A stretch of DNA of 18,748 nucleotides, taken from Spirochaetaceae bacterium (GTDB taxonomy: Bacteria > Spirochaetota > Spirochaetia > Treponematales > Breznakiellaceae). Shown one piece after another: positions 6,484 through 14,568 of this stretch; the stretch's first letter is position 1, and each line of letters opens with the position of its first letter. The stretch is taken from assembly GCA_031290855.1 (NCBI GenBank), contig JAISLM010000023.1:1-18748 (forward strand). Reading direction: 5' to 3'. The notes under the pieces are model-generated. The model had not been told where the DNA came from and made no database searches. It worked only from the letters and a program-made list of their open reading frames with translations. A program made the position numbers and the translations under genes.

Positions 6484-6506
6484 GCGAGCTGCGGCGAAGC
6501 AATCCA
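6484..6506. repeat. Interspersed repeat B, copy 1 (REP-like)
   Basis: GCGAGCTGCGGCGAAGCAAT and the following CCA match 14142-14165 apart from one substitution and a one-base indel/change region. This GCGAGC...GCGAAGCAATCC type is a widespread intergenic repeat. A diverged inverted copy may lie at about 6531-6577. Confidence 0.65.
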
Positions 6507-6584
6507 TTCCCTAACGTATTTCCCGTGGAGTGCCGCATTGCCTCTCGCTGCGCTCGCGGCGGCTCATCGCAATTATGGGGATGC

Positions 6585-7277
6585 CTACGCCTTCACCAGC
6601 GTCATCCGCGCCGGGTCCATCCCCTCCCGGACGAACAGGAGCGGCGTGTTCTCCTCCGCTATGCCTTCCAGCATCAGTGCCGCCTTGGCCTGCTCGAAGG
6701 AAACTTTCAGGGACTTGCCGAACCCCGCCGCCGAATAAAACTGCGCCGCGAACACCCGCGCCGCCTCGTCCCCGATGCCCGTCTTCATCCCGATGGCCGC
6801 GTCCACGTATTTGACCACCGCTTTTGCCTCGTCGTCGGAGAAACACACGTTGAAGAACACCATCCCTATCACGTCGGCGGCGCTCATCATCACTTGCACT
6901 ATGGCCGACAGGCTCACCCTTTTCGGCTGGCCGTCGTCCCCCTGCAAGACAAGTTCGTCGTTTTCCGAGCCGTGCCCGCTGAAATGCACCAAGCGCGGGC
7001 TGGTTTCGTTGATGGCCTGCAATATGTCGAGGGGATGGGTAGCCCAGCGGGTAACGAAGTTTATGGAGTCGCGGTGCGCGGACTTGGTGATGTTCTCCTG
7101 TATGGCCCTTGCTTCGGCGTCTATGTCGAGCATTTGGCTCTTTAAGGCGTTGGCCGCCAAAAAGAGCACGGTTATCCGCTCCGGAGCCGCGCTTTGGTCT
7201 TGCGGGGCGTTTTGCGCGCCGCTGCCCGCCGTCTGTGCCGGCGCGGCGGGTTTCGCGCCAACTCCTCGTAAGCGCAA
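6585..7277 (-). CDS. CHAT (caspase-like) protease domain, frame-separated from its N-terminus
   Basis: After a Pro/Ala/Gln-rich linker (residues 8-33) comes ITVLFLAANA, the first strand of a CHAT domain. LVHFSGHG with H102 and VFFNVCFSD with C145 supply the expected His-Cys catalytic pair. The tail region (AIGMKTGIGDEAARVFAAQF, then YSAAGFGKSL) fits CHAT domains fused to effector-associated modules. Such proteins act as proteases in bacterial conflict and cell-death systems. The frame opens after a TAA at 7289-7287, and its only upstream start is TTG without a well-placed ribosome binding site. Most likely it was the second half of one protein with the frame at 7172-7852, now separated by a frameshift near 7250-7286; translational coupling is the alternative. 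Confidence 0.75.
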   Translation of the reverse strand: MRLRGVGAKPAAPAQTAGSGAQNAPQDQSAAPERITVLFLAANALKSQMLDIDAEARAIQENITKSAHRDSINFVTRWATHPLDILQAINETSPRLVHFSGHGSENDELVLQGDDGQPKRVSLSAIVQVMMSAADVIGMVFFNVCFSDDEAKAVVKYVDAAIGMKTGIGDEAARVFAAQFYSAAGFGKSLKVSFEQAKAALMLEGIAEENTPLLFVREGMDPARMTLVKA

Positions 7278-7852
7278 AGATGCGCGTTAAAAACCATGTT
7301 AAAGCAAGGCCCCTGGCCGTTTACTTTCTTGCCGAACAAAATGGCCGACTGCGCGAACACCGCGAAATCACCGTCCAGCATGTCTTTTTTGTGGGCGTTG
7401 CGCAACCTACCGGACGATGGGGGGAACAGACCTTTCGACTTGTCGGCGCTGATCTTTTCGCCTTTCCTCATTAAAGCTACGTAAAATTTTTCAAAGTCCA
7501 CCAGCTCCGGCGCGCCTTTGACGTAACTGTATATTTTGCGCCAGCCTTTTTGCAGCACTCGCGCCAGCGCTTCTTTCGCGCCTTCTCCGCCCGCGTCGTA
7601 AAGTCTTATGAGCGCTTCGGCCTTCAAGCAACGCCAGCGGCGGCGGGGTTCGTACTGCCGGTAAAAAGCGCCGTATTTCCCCGCTCCCTTCTCTTTTCCC
7701 TCCAGCCCCGGCAACCCCTCCCAACGTATTGTCTCCAGTTCTTTCCAGGCGCCGTCGCTATCGGCTATGGCGGCGGCGACGAAGGGGGTGAGTTCAAGCA
7801 ACTGTCCTTTTGGCGTTGCCTCAGGCGTTTCTATGTCTTTCATCTTTTTCAT
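7172..7852 (-). CDS. N-terminal half of the CHAT protein, unrecognised domain
   Basis: About 200 residues of ordinary, charged, mainly helical protein: WKELETIRWEGLPGLEG, then EPRRRWRCLKAEALIRLYDA and FAVFAQSAILFGKKVNGQG. I do not recognise the family. From about residue 195 the sequence turns abruptly into an Arg/Pro-rich run (RNPPRRHRRRAAARK), typical of reading GC-rich linker DNA out of frame. In the -1 frame the same DNA gives the natural-looking linker of the CHAT domain. I therefore think the true protein switched frame here. Start uncertain: ATG 7852 has AAAGG only 3 bases upstream, while ATG 7843 has it at about 12. Confidence 0.6.
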   Translation of the reverse strand: MKKMKDIETPEATPKGQLLELTPFVAAAIADSDGAWKELETIRWEGLPGLEGKEKGAGKYGAFYRQYEPRRRWRCLKAEALIRLYDAGGEGAKEALARVLQKGWRKIYSYVKGAPELVDFEKFYVALMRKGEKISADKSKGLFPPSSGRLRNAHKKDMLDGDFAVFAQSAILFGKKVNGQGPCFNMVFNAHLCAYEELARNPPRRHRRRAAARKTPRKTKARLRSG

Positions 7853-7977
7853 CGCCTTTCGGGTGTAGTGGGTTCCTATTATTTGTTCCTTTTAATATAG
7901 CCGCAGCCGGGCAAACCGGAAAAGAAGGAAAATGCGGCGTCCCGCCCTTTCCGGCCAACCCGGGGGAAACGCCAACG

Positions 7978-8027
7978 CGCGGCGGGCCGCAAAAGCCCGC
8001 CGCGCGCAAGGGCGCGATTACGCGCCT
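7978..8027 (-). terminator. Strong GC hairpins after the propeller gene
   Basis: GCGCGGCGGGC (7978-7988) pairs perfectly with GCCCGCCGCGC (7996-8006) over 7 bases, and GGCGCG-ATTA-CGCGCC forms a second hairpin at about 8012-8027. They lie 30-80 bases beyond the minus-strand stop at 8057. There is no strong T run, so this is a probable but not classical terminator. Confidence 0.5.
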
Positions 8028-8056
8028 GCCGGCGTGGTTGGTCTTTGGGGGCCGCC

Positions 8057-9466
8057 TTATTTCTTGTTCTTTTTCCAGTCCTCGATGAGTTTCTTACGCA
8101 GTTTCAAGGCTTCCGGCGTGCGGGAGATAAAGGCCGGGTGCTGCGCGCCGCGGTTGCTCACGCTGTAAGACGGGGCGGCGGGAGCGCCTCTGGTAACGCC
8201 GCGGGTTACTGTCGGCGCGGGCACGTTGGTCTGCACGACGGCGGCGGTGTTGATGTGGTCGGTGTCTTTGGTGGTGGTGCCTTGTCCGTAATTGCCAAGC
8301 GTGTTAGCCGTGGCCGGCGTAGTCGAGGTGTCATAATAGGCGACTCGCTGCCAGTCAATGGTGGGGGGAGTGGAGGGGTCAATGCCCGCTATGCGGTCGC
8401 CCAGCACCGCCCACAGGCGGCCGTTGGCGTAGGCTAAGAGCCAAGTAACGCCCGGGTAGGATTCGTCGCTGGCGTTGGGCGGCTCAGACGCATTGTTGAT
8501 AAAAGGTGGAGAAATTATAGGCGCGTTAGATTGCAAAATAGCTGTGGTTGTTTTGTATATATTATAATTATACTGGTCATAAGACGCGGTATAACTGGCG
8601 CGCAGGACATAGGCGTCCGCTCCGTTGACCGCCACAGAGGTGAAGTCGCCCCTGCTGTCGCTGCCGGCGGTATGGGTTCCCGTAATGGTTAAGGTACTAA
8701 GGTTTACCGCTTCCAGTCTGGAAGTTGTATTGCCGCCGCCCTGCTGCGGCCCGCCGTAGCTTGACACATAGGCGTAGCCGCCGTCAACGGTCAGCCCTAA
8801 GGCGTTCTGCCCAAGGCCAGCCGCGTTGGGGTTATTGCTGGTCGGTCCAAGGTAAACTGCGCTGCCGTCGCTCGGGTTGATAATAGCCAAGGTGGAGGCA
8901 ATGTAGGAACTGTAGCCCTGGCCCTGGTTAAAGAGGGCGACGATTTTACCATCGTACACCCCGATACCGGCACAGTAAGCAGTATTGCCGGAAACGACCG
9001 GGAAGGTGTAAAAAGCGTTGCCGCCGGTCAGCACTTCCGCGTAATTGGTCAAGGTGATTTTGTCGATCAGTCCGCCGTCATAGTCCGCCACAAACATGTT
9101 CGCGTTGTCGAGACGGGCGATGCCGTAAGGATTGGTGAGTTTCGACCATTGGGTGTTGGTCCTGACAGCGACGGATGTCCAAGGAGTGGTCGAGGGATCG
9201 AAGATGCCGAATTCCGCCGTGCCGGGATCCCAACCGCTGTAGTTGTAGTTGACTACCAAGGCCCGCTCGTTGCCGGAGCCGTCGGTAAAGCCGAGCACCC
9301 GCGGGTCTCCGCCGAGCGGCAGGGGGTTCTGCGGGTCAAACGGCAAAGCGTCAACCACCGCCAAGTCTATGGTCGGGGATGCGGCGTTGTCGCTGATCTG
9401 GTTAATTACTCCCTTATCGTAAGAGCCGTTGGCGTTTCCATAAGACAGTTTTGTATAACTAATCAT
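8057..9466 (-). CDS. Beta-propeller-like protein in operon with the TonB receptor, 469 aa
   Basis: At least five blade-like repeats of about 45-60 residues are visible, each with a strand-turn-strand core: NPYGIARLDNANMFVADYDG, GIGVYDGKIVALFNQGQGY, ALGLTVDGGYAYVSSYGG, DFTSVAVNGADAYVLRASY and WLLAYANGRLWAVLGDRIAG. The repeats are rich in Gly, Asn, Ser, Thr and Tyr, like secreted binding proteins. It starts 23 bases after the receptor stop, with AGGAGG 7-8 bases before the ATG, so the pair is one operon. No signal peptide or lipobox is visible, which is odd for a surface partner. A basic C-terminal tail follows a disordered Pro/Thr/Ser region. In Bacteroidetes the beta-propeller BtuG caps the B12 receptor BtuB; an analogous role here is inference. 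Confidence 0.7.
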   Translation of the reverse strand: MISYTKLSYGNANGSYDKGVINQISDNAASPTIDLAVVDALPFDPQNPLPLGGDPRVLGFTDGSGNERALVVNYNYSGWDPGTAEFGIFDPSTTPWTSVAVRTNTQWSKLTNPYGIARLDNANMFVADYDGGLIDKITLTNYAEVLTGGNAFYTFPVVSGNTAYCAGIGVYDGKIVALFNQGQGYSSYIASTLAIINPSDGSAVYLGPTSNNPNAAGLGQNALGLTVDGGYAYVSSYGGPQQGGGNTTSRLEAVNLSTLTITGTHTAGSDSRGDFTSVAVNGADAYVLRASYTASYDQYNYNIYKTTTAILQSNAPIISPPFINNASEPPNASDESYPGVTWLLAYANGRLWAVLGDRIAGIDPSTPPTIDWQRVAYYDTSTTPATANTLGNYGQGTTTKDTDHINTAAVVQTNVPAPTVTRGVTRGAPAAPSYSVSNRGAQHPAFISRTPEALKLRKKLIEDWKKNKK

Positions 9467-9489
9467 AATATTTACCTCCTAAAAATTCT

Positions 9490-12400
9490 TTAAAACTTAT
9501 ACTCCAGTGTCGCGTAGTATATGCGGCCTGGCAATGCATATTGTGGATTAAATTTGTAGCCGTTGCTATACCGCATACGTTGCTCATAGCCTTTGTTCAA
9601 GACGTCGTTGACGCCGAGGCTGAACTTGAAGCCTTTGCCAAAGGAGTATTTCGCGCCGAGGTTTATCGTGCCGATAGCGTCAAGCACGGTACCCGGATTT
9701 ACTATCTGCTCGTCCACATAGTAGTATTCGGCGAACAGGTTGAGCTTGTCGCCCGGCAAAGTATAGTCCAGCCGCGCGCTCACCACCCACTCAGGGGTAA
9801 AGGTCTTGCGGAGGTTATTGTTAATCGCCGAGTTGTGGTAGCGCGCCGTCGTCCTGGTCGCGGCCAGATTCAGGTTGACCCGCTTCCAGTTGAGGTTTGT
9901 CCCCAGTTCCACGCCGTGCGCCTTGCTGCCGAGTACGGGCAGGTAGGTAGCCATGGCGCCCTGCATCGGCGGTGCATACAGGAACAGTTCGTTTTCCGCT
10001 TCGCGCCGGAACCAGGTGAGTATGACGTTGGCCTTGGCCCCGAGCGCCCGCCCTTTCCAGTTGGCGCTGAAGTCAAACTGCGTGCCGGTTTCCCAGGTGC
10101 TGGCTTTTCCCCTGCCCCAACCGTTGCTTACATCGGTATTGGGCTTTATGTTCGCCCCGTCGCCGAAGATCTCGTAGAAGTTGGGGTGGCGGTTGTAGGT
10201 GCCCCAGGTGGTTTTCAGCGTCCAGGCGTCGCCGAAGTCTTTTCTCAGTCCCGCGCCGCCCGAATACATCCAGCGCAGGTCATCCTTCAGTCTTGCGTCC
10301 AGCCCCGCACCCATGTCCACCTTGTCGGCCTTGAGCATGAGGGTCAGCTTGAAGTCGCCGGCGCTGTTGAGCTTGACGGTGTCCTGCAGGGACAGGTGGT
10401 ATTCTTTGATGTTGTAGTTGCGCAGGTACTTCCTGCCCTGGGCCTGGGCATAGTAGGAAGTTTGATCCCACAAGTCCCAATTGCTGCCGTTGGCGTCCAT
10501 AGATTCGCGGCTGTAGTCGAAGTTCATTTCCACCAAATGGTTTTCGCCCATTTTCATGGCCGCGTTGAGGTTGAGACCCCATTTCCTGGAGTCGTAGTCG
10601 CTCCACTGTTCGCCGGGGTATATGGGCATGGCGGGAGGATTAGACATCAGCCACGGGTAGCGGGCGCGTTTCTTCGAGTTGAGGTAATAGGCTTTCCAGC
10701 CCCAGTCGAGGCTGCCCACCGTCTCCCGCCGCCCGATCTGCAGTTCGGTCTGCGTAACCTGCAGCTGCCGGTTGCGCTCGCCGGTCGCGTAGGAGTCTAT
10801 CACAGTATCCGGCAAATCTCTTCCTAAAGCCCACGGCAGGTATTCCCAGTCTTTTTTCCAGGCGAATTTGACCGTCCAGTTTTCGTCCTGCCATTTGACC
10901 AGGACGTCGCTGTTGCGGTAGTTGTTGCCGGGCGCGTCAAGAACGCGTTCTCTGGTATAGCCGCCCTGCCTTACCCACATCGGGAAGTCGCCGGTCCATA
11001 CTTCGCGGTTGTAGCCGAGCAGCAGGCTGCCTTTGCCCAGGGGGGTGGTGTATTCGTAACTGCCCCGGTAGCCGCCGTAGGAGCGAAAGCCTTCCGAGAT
11101 GTACCAGCCGGGTTTGGATGGCTTTTTGGTTACGATGTTGATGACCCCGCCGATGGGCGAGCCGCTGAACCTGGCCGGGACGTAGCCCCGGTATACTTCC
11201 ACCCGCTCCACGTTCTCCACCGGGATGGTGGAGAGGTTGACCGCCGCCTCGCCGTTGAGGTTCATCAGGACGCCGTCCACGTAGACGTTGACCTGAGCGG
11301 CCGTGGCCGCCCTGACCCTGGCCACCGTGTAGTGTCCCACGCCGTTCACCCGTTGGATAAACAGGCCGGGCACCCGTTCCAGAAGATCGGGCAGGTTTTT
11401 ATGTTCGCCTTTGTATTCTTCCGGATAGACCACGCTCACCGCGCCGGGGGAGAGGTTCTGTTCCCAGGCCGGCCGGTCGGCTTCCACCGTCAGGCCCGGC
11501 AGGGCATAGCCGCCCTCTTCACCCGTTTGCGCCTCGGCTGGAACCTCCGCGTCTGTTCCGGCTGGTCCCGCCGCTATGTTTGTCCCGCCGTCGGTTTCTG
11601 CTTCGCCGCTTTGCGTTGCGGCGGCATCGCCCTTGGCCGCGGCATCCGGCACTACAGCGCCCTCCGTCAGCTGCTTGGCGTAATTAAAGACGCTGTAGTC
11701 CGTTCCTTCTTTCATGGCCGCCGGCTGCCCGCCCCAGGTTACTTCGAGCAGGGCGTTCACCCGCCACTCGTTCCCGAGATTGCCACCGAGGGTGCGCGCG
11801 AAGTCCAGTCTCAGGTTGCTGTTGCTTGATGTCCTGATGTTGCCGCCGATCCCGAGTTCGTACCAGGTGTTCTTGCCCCCAGGCAGTTCTACGCCCTGGC
11901 TCTGCGTGCCGTAATGCATGGTCAGCCCGGCTCGGTCTTTGAAGTCGCGCAGTACGGCGGCGGACAGATACAGGTTGCCGTATTCACTCACTTCCTTGCC
12001 GGCCTTTATCCCGAGCCGCCCGGTCAGGGATTTGCTTTCTTCCTCGCTCAGGCGCAGGTGGTTGCTCAGCTCATAGTCCACGCCGTTGCTCTGCCCGTAA
12101 AAGAGGGCGGCTTGCGGCTCGACGAACCAGCCTTTGGCGAGGTGGTTCTTAAAGCCGTACTGCGCCCCCAGGGTGTAGCCCCAGGTGGAGTATTTGCCTT
12201 CCACCGGCCCGTTGGAGTCGGTGAAATGCAGGTCGCTTTTGAACTTGGACGCCTGCAATCCCAAGTCGAGGTAATGCCCGCGGCCCCCCGCCCAGACGGA
12301 GTAGACGCCGATAGTTTTGGCGTTCTGTTTGCCGCCGCCGGTCTCGATACTGGTGCTGGCGTCCAGCTTGCCTAAGTAAAAGCCGGCGTAGGCTTTGCCG

Positions 12401-13908
12401 TGGTAGAAGTCCTTGCGGAGCATTTTGTCGTAGCCGACCATCAGGCCGTTGTAGTTTTGGGTAACGCTTCGGCCGTAGCCGGAGTTGCTTTTGTACTTGC
12501 CGTGCCAGGCCTCGGCCCAGACGTTTTCTTTCTGGGCGCCTTCGAGGATGTAGCCGCCGTCGGCGTCGCGCAGGTATTTGAGATCGCCGGCGACTTCCCT
12601 GTTCAGCTGTTTAGCCTGGCCGAAGGAGGCGCCGTGCAGGTACCCGGCACCCCGGAACATATCGAGGCGGGCGCTCCTTTGCAAAAGGCCTGCGGCCACG
12701 GCGTTGTCCCCGGCCGCCAGGCCGGATTCGGAGACGCCGACGCTGTAGAAGTCGTAGCCGGTAAGCAGCCAAGCGGTGCCGCCCATTAATCCGTCCGCCG
12801 AATAGTCATAGAACTCCGTGAAATAATTGTCATATTTGGTAATTTCTGGCGTGATAAAGTACTTACTGAAAACGCCATCGGCTAAACTGCCCTGGGCTTC
12901 TACGTTGAAGTTATCCGCGCCGTTTAAGATGCCAAGAACTGGCGGCGCGTTAACTATTTGGCCATTATAGATGGCAGAACCCATCTGTGCTGTTCCTGCA
13001 GTTACTCCATCGTCCATGCCTGGCACCCAACCCAGTTGAATATAGATATTAACCGGATCTCCGCTTAGCGTAGCGGCATTCTTGATAAATACATTGTCTG
13101 TGTTACCCAGATAAGCTATGCTGCCTGACATACCTGTGGTATGGTACACGCCAAGCCGGAAAGTAGTGTCTTCTCCCAATACAGCGTTGTCTATGTAAAG
13201 ACTGCGGTAAAGGGAAAATGCATCACTTCCAAGGCCGTTTGCGGCTCCGCTGTTGGTATTGGTAAACCTCATATTACTGCCGTCGCCAACCTGAAGCCAA
13301 GACAAATCAATCTTCGCGTTGATGCCAGTATTAAGGCTATGCGCTGTAATAAAATTATTCGTTAGGCTATAGCCACCATAAAAACCTGCATTAACTGCAA
13401 CGCCGGGGTTAGATGTTGTCCAGTCTGCATGATCCATGGGTCGCCAAACGGCATTGTTTCCGATTGTTACCGTTTTATATGACCATGGATCGTCAATACG
13501 GAAGTTGGCAGGATTCATTGACCAAGTACCAAGCAAATCCATCCAGCCTGTATATGTGTATATAGGATTGGCAGTATTGTAAATACCCATTGCGGAAACA
13601 GTATCGAAAACCCACCGAGAGTTGCTGCCGTCTGCACGGAAAGGGTTACCGACTTCCCCCCAGCTATTGGTTTCCGTGCCGGATTCCGCCGTTACGCTGT
13701 CAGTGATGATAAGATCCTGGTTCGCCGACGCGGCGCAAGCGGTATTCAAAGACAGGAAAAGAGTGTCGGCAAGCAGACTACCGCCCAGCGCGAACGCCAA
13801 GGGCAAAGCCAACTTAGTACGCAAGGACGCGCCCGCGTGGGGCAACCCTTTACATTTAGTTTTCTTTTGCATTTTCTGATCATGCTCACTTTCTGTAATT
13901 TTGCGCAT
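9490..13908 (-). CDS. Autotransporter-TonB-dependent receptor fusion, 1472 aa
   Basis: Residues 1-61 are an extended signal peptide ending TACAA|SA. Residues ~62-420 are a Gly/Asn/Ser-rich passenger. Residues ~445-727 match an autotransporter barrel (NVWAEAWHGKYKSN, GLMVGYDKML, closing with NALLEVTWGG). Residues 728-800 are an Ala/Gly/Glu linker. Residues 801-930 form a TonB-receptor plug (GLTVEADRP as possible TonB box, NVYVDGVLMNLNG, ERVEVYRGYVPARFSGSPIG, GGVINIVTKKP). Residues 931-1472 form its barrel, ending YYATLEYKF with a terminal Phe. Topology is consistent: the autotransporter C-terminus and the plug N-terminus both face the periplasm. The DNA encoding the passenger is visibly richer in A/T than the rest. 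The nearest upstream signal is a cobalamin-type riboswitch, so corrinoid uptake (BtuB-like) is the best guess. The ribosome binding site is AAGGATG, somewhat distant (~12 bases). Confidence 0.85.
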   Translation of the reverse strand: MRKITESEHDQKMQKKTKCKGLPHAGASLRTKLALPLAFALGGSLLADTLFLSLNTACAASANQDLIITDSVTAESGTETNSWGEVGNPFRADGSNSRWVFDTVSAMGIYNTANPIYTYTGWMDLLGTWSMNPANFRIDDPWSYKTVTIGNNAVWRPMDHADWTTSNPGVAVNAGFYGGYSLTNNFITAHSLNTGINAKIDLSWLQVGDGSNMRFTNTNSGAANGLGSDAFSLYRSLYIDNAVLGEDTTFRLGVYHTTGMSGSIAYLGNTDNVFIKNAATLSGDPVNIYIQLGWVPGMDDGVTAGTAQMGSAIYNGQIVNAPPVLGILNGADNFNVEAQGSLADGVFSKYFITPEITKYDNYFTEFYDYSADGLMGGTAWLLTGYDFYSVGVSESGLAAGDNAVAAGLLQRSARLDMFRGAGYLHGASFGQAKQLNREVAGDLKYLRDADGGYILEGAQKENVWAEAWHGKYKSNSGYGRSVTQNYNGLMVGYDKMLRKDFYHGKAYAGFYLGKLDASTSIETGGGKQNAKTIGVYSVWAGGRGHYLDLGLQASKFKSDLHFTDSNGPVEGKYSTWGYTLGAQYGFKNHLAKGWFVEPQAALFYGQSNGVDYELSNHLRLSEEESKSLTGRLGIKAGKEVSEYGNLYLSAAVLRDFKDRAGLTMHYGTQSQGVELPGGKNTWYELGIGGNIRTSSNSNLRLDFARTLGGNLGNEWRVNALLEVTWGGQPAAMKEGTDYSVFNYAKQLTEGAVVPDAAAKGDAAATQSGEAETDGGTNIAAGPAGTDAEVPAEAQTGEEGGYALPGLTVEADRPAWEQNLSPGAVSVVYPEEYKGEHKNLPDLLERVPGLFIQRVNGVGHYTVARVRAATAAQVNVYVDGVLMNLNGEAAVNLSTIPVENVERVEVYRGYVPARFSGSPIGGVINIVTKKPSKPGWYISEGFRSYGGYRGSYEYTTPLGKGSLLLGYNREVWTGDFPMWVRQGGYTRERVLDAPGNNYRNSDVLVKWQDENWTVKFAWKKDWEYLPWALGRDLPDTVIDSYATGERNRQLQVTQTELQIGRRETVGSLDWGWKAYYLNSKKRARYPWLMSNPPAMPIYPGEQWSDYDSRKWGLNLNAAMKMGENHLVEMNFDYSRESMDANGSNWDLWDQTSYYAQAQGRKYLRNYNIKEYHLSLQDTVKLNSAGDFKLTLMLKADKVDMGAGLDARLKDDLRWMYSGGAGLRKDFGDAWTLKTTWGTYNRHPNFYEIFGDGANIKPNTDVSNGWGRGKASTWETGTQFDFSANWKGRALGAKANVILTWFRREAENELFLYAPPMQGAMATYLPVLGSKAHGVELGTNLNWKRVNLNLAATRTTARYHNSAINNNLRKTFTPEWVVSARLDYTLPGDKLNLFAEYYYVDEQIVNPGTVLDAIGTINLGAKYSFGKGFKFSLGVNDVLNKGYEQRMRYSNGYKFNPQYALPGRIYYATLEYKF

Positions 13909-13952
13909 TTTTCTTTTTCACATCCTTTGCACTGTTCATTTACCGTATAAAA

Positions 13953-13967
13953 TCATGCAGAGCATGA
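13953..13967. promoter_or_regulatory. Perfect palindrome upstream of the receptor gene
   Basis: TCATGC-AGA-GCATGA is a perfect 6-base inverted repeat with a 3-base centre, 45-59 bases before the receptor ATG. It sits next to a TTTATA/TATACG stretch that could be a -10 element on the minus strand. It could be an operator for a dimeric regulator. Confidence 0.4.
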
Positions 13968-14077
13968 GATAGAGGTCTTTGTAAAATATCGGGGTTAACC
14001 TCCCCGCCGGTGCGGACGCGTTTTACCTATGGCATCGCGCCCTTTTTTGGCGTCATGGCGTCCTTTTTACGTCGTTA

Positions 14078-14142
14078 TTGCTATGAATTTATAGTCATGT
14101 CGGGATTCGTTTATCGTGATGAACATGGTTCATGGCCAATTG
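14078..14142. repeat. Interspersed repeat A, copy 2
   Basis: Matches 6181-6245. The TGAAC-ATG-GTTCA inverted repeat is kept, and the first one becomes CTAT-GAATTT-ATAG, still self-complementary. Here it runs directly into repeat B. Confidence 0.75.
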
Positions 14143-14165
14143 CGAGCCGCAGGCGAAGCAATCCA
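14142..14165. repeat. Interspersed repeat B, copy 2 (REP-like)
   Basis: A 24-base copy of the GCGAGC...GCGAAGCAATCCA repeat, contiguous with repeat A. In the other locus the two halves are 238 bases apart. Confidence 0.65.
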
Positions 14166-14491
14166 GTTTATGTCTTTGTTTATTGGTTCGCAGCGTTACG
14201 AAAACTGCGAAATCTTACGGCGACTCCGCGCCGACCGCGCTCACCCTGCGCGGCCGGCGTTTTGCGCCTTGGGAGGGAGAAGATATATAAGGATAGGATA
14301 GAGCTAAGGGAGGCCTTGTGGCCGTTAGTATATGAGCTTTGGCTTATATTTATGCGCTGTCCGCGTGGGGTTTTGTACTTTCCGGTTTTGGGAGTGTTTT
14401 GCGCTGCTTTGCGGAATTTACCGGTTTTTTCCTTAAACTTTTGGCTTTATCCTCTTATCGCGGAAGATGCGAGTTTCCCGGCCCAAAATAC

Positions 14492-14521
14492 AAAAAGCCC
14501 CTTTGCGGCAAGGCAAAGGGG
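14492..14521 (-). terminator. Second intrinsic terminator below the riboswitch
   Basis: On the minus strand CCCCTTTGC (14521-14513) pairs with GCAAAGGGG (14506-14498) over a 6-base loop, followed by C and TTTTT (14496-14492). It lies about 50 bases beyond the riboswitch terminator. Confidence 0.85.
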
Positions 14522-14568
14522 GCCGATACTGCTCCGCGATGTACACTTCCTTTGGCATGAAGGCACGT

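Larger units (their letters stand above)
13909..14491. other. Long leader/intergenic stretch upstream of the receptor gene
   Basis: Roughly 580 bases without a credible gene between the second terminator and the receptor start. It contains the palindrome at 13953-13967, a GGTTAACC palindrome near 13994, and repeats A and B (14078-14165). A forward 186-codon frame (14010-14570) runs through these repeats and a terminator hairpin and is not believed. A local promoter for the receptor may lie near 13941-13970. Confidence 0.5.

Noticed and set aside
6350..6538. 62-codon minus-strand frame over the inverted-repeat element
   Set aside because: Composed entirely of the foldback and REP-like repeats; frames of this type are commonly mis-annotated.
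6525..7145. 206-codon forward open frame opposite the CHAT domain
   Set aside because: Biased His/Arg/Val content and no start signal; the minus strand carries the CHAT motifs.
7250..7290. Programmed -1 frameshift site in the CHAT gene
   Set aside because: No X XXY YYZ slippery heptamer or clear downstream pseudoknot was found where the frames cross, so this is not proposed as the main explanation.
9541..10827. 428-codon forward open frame opposite the TonB receptor
   Set aside because: Antisense shadow of a GC-rich gene; its Val/Gly/Ala-rich content mirrors the receptor codons, it has no ribosome binding site and no family resemblance.
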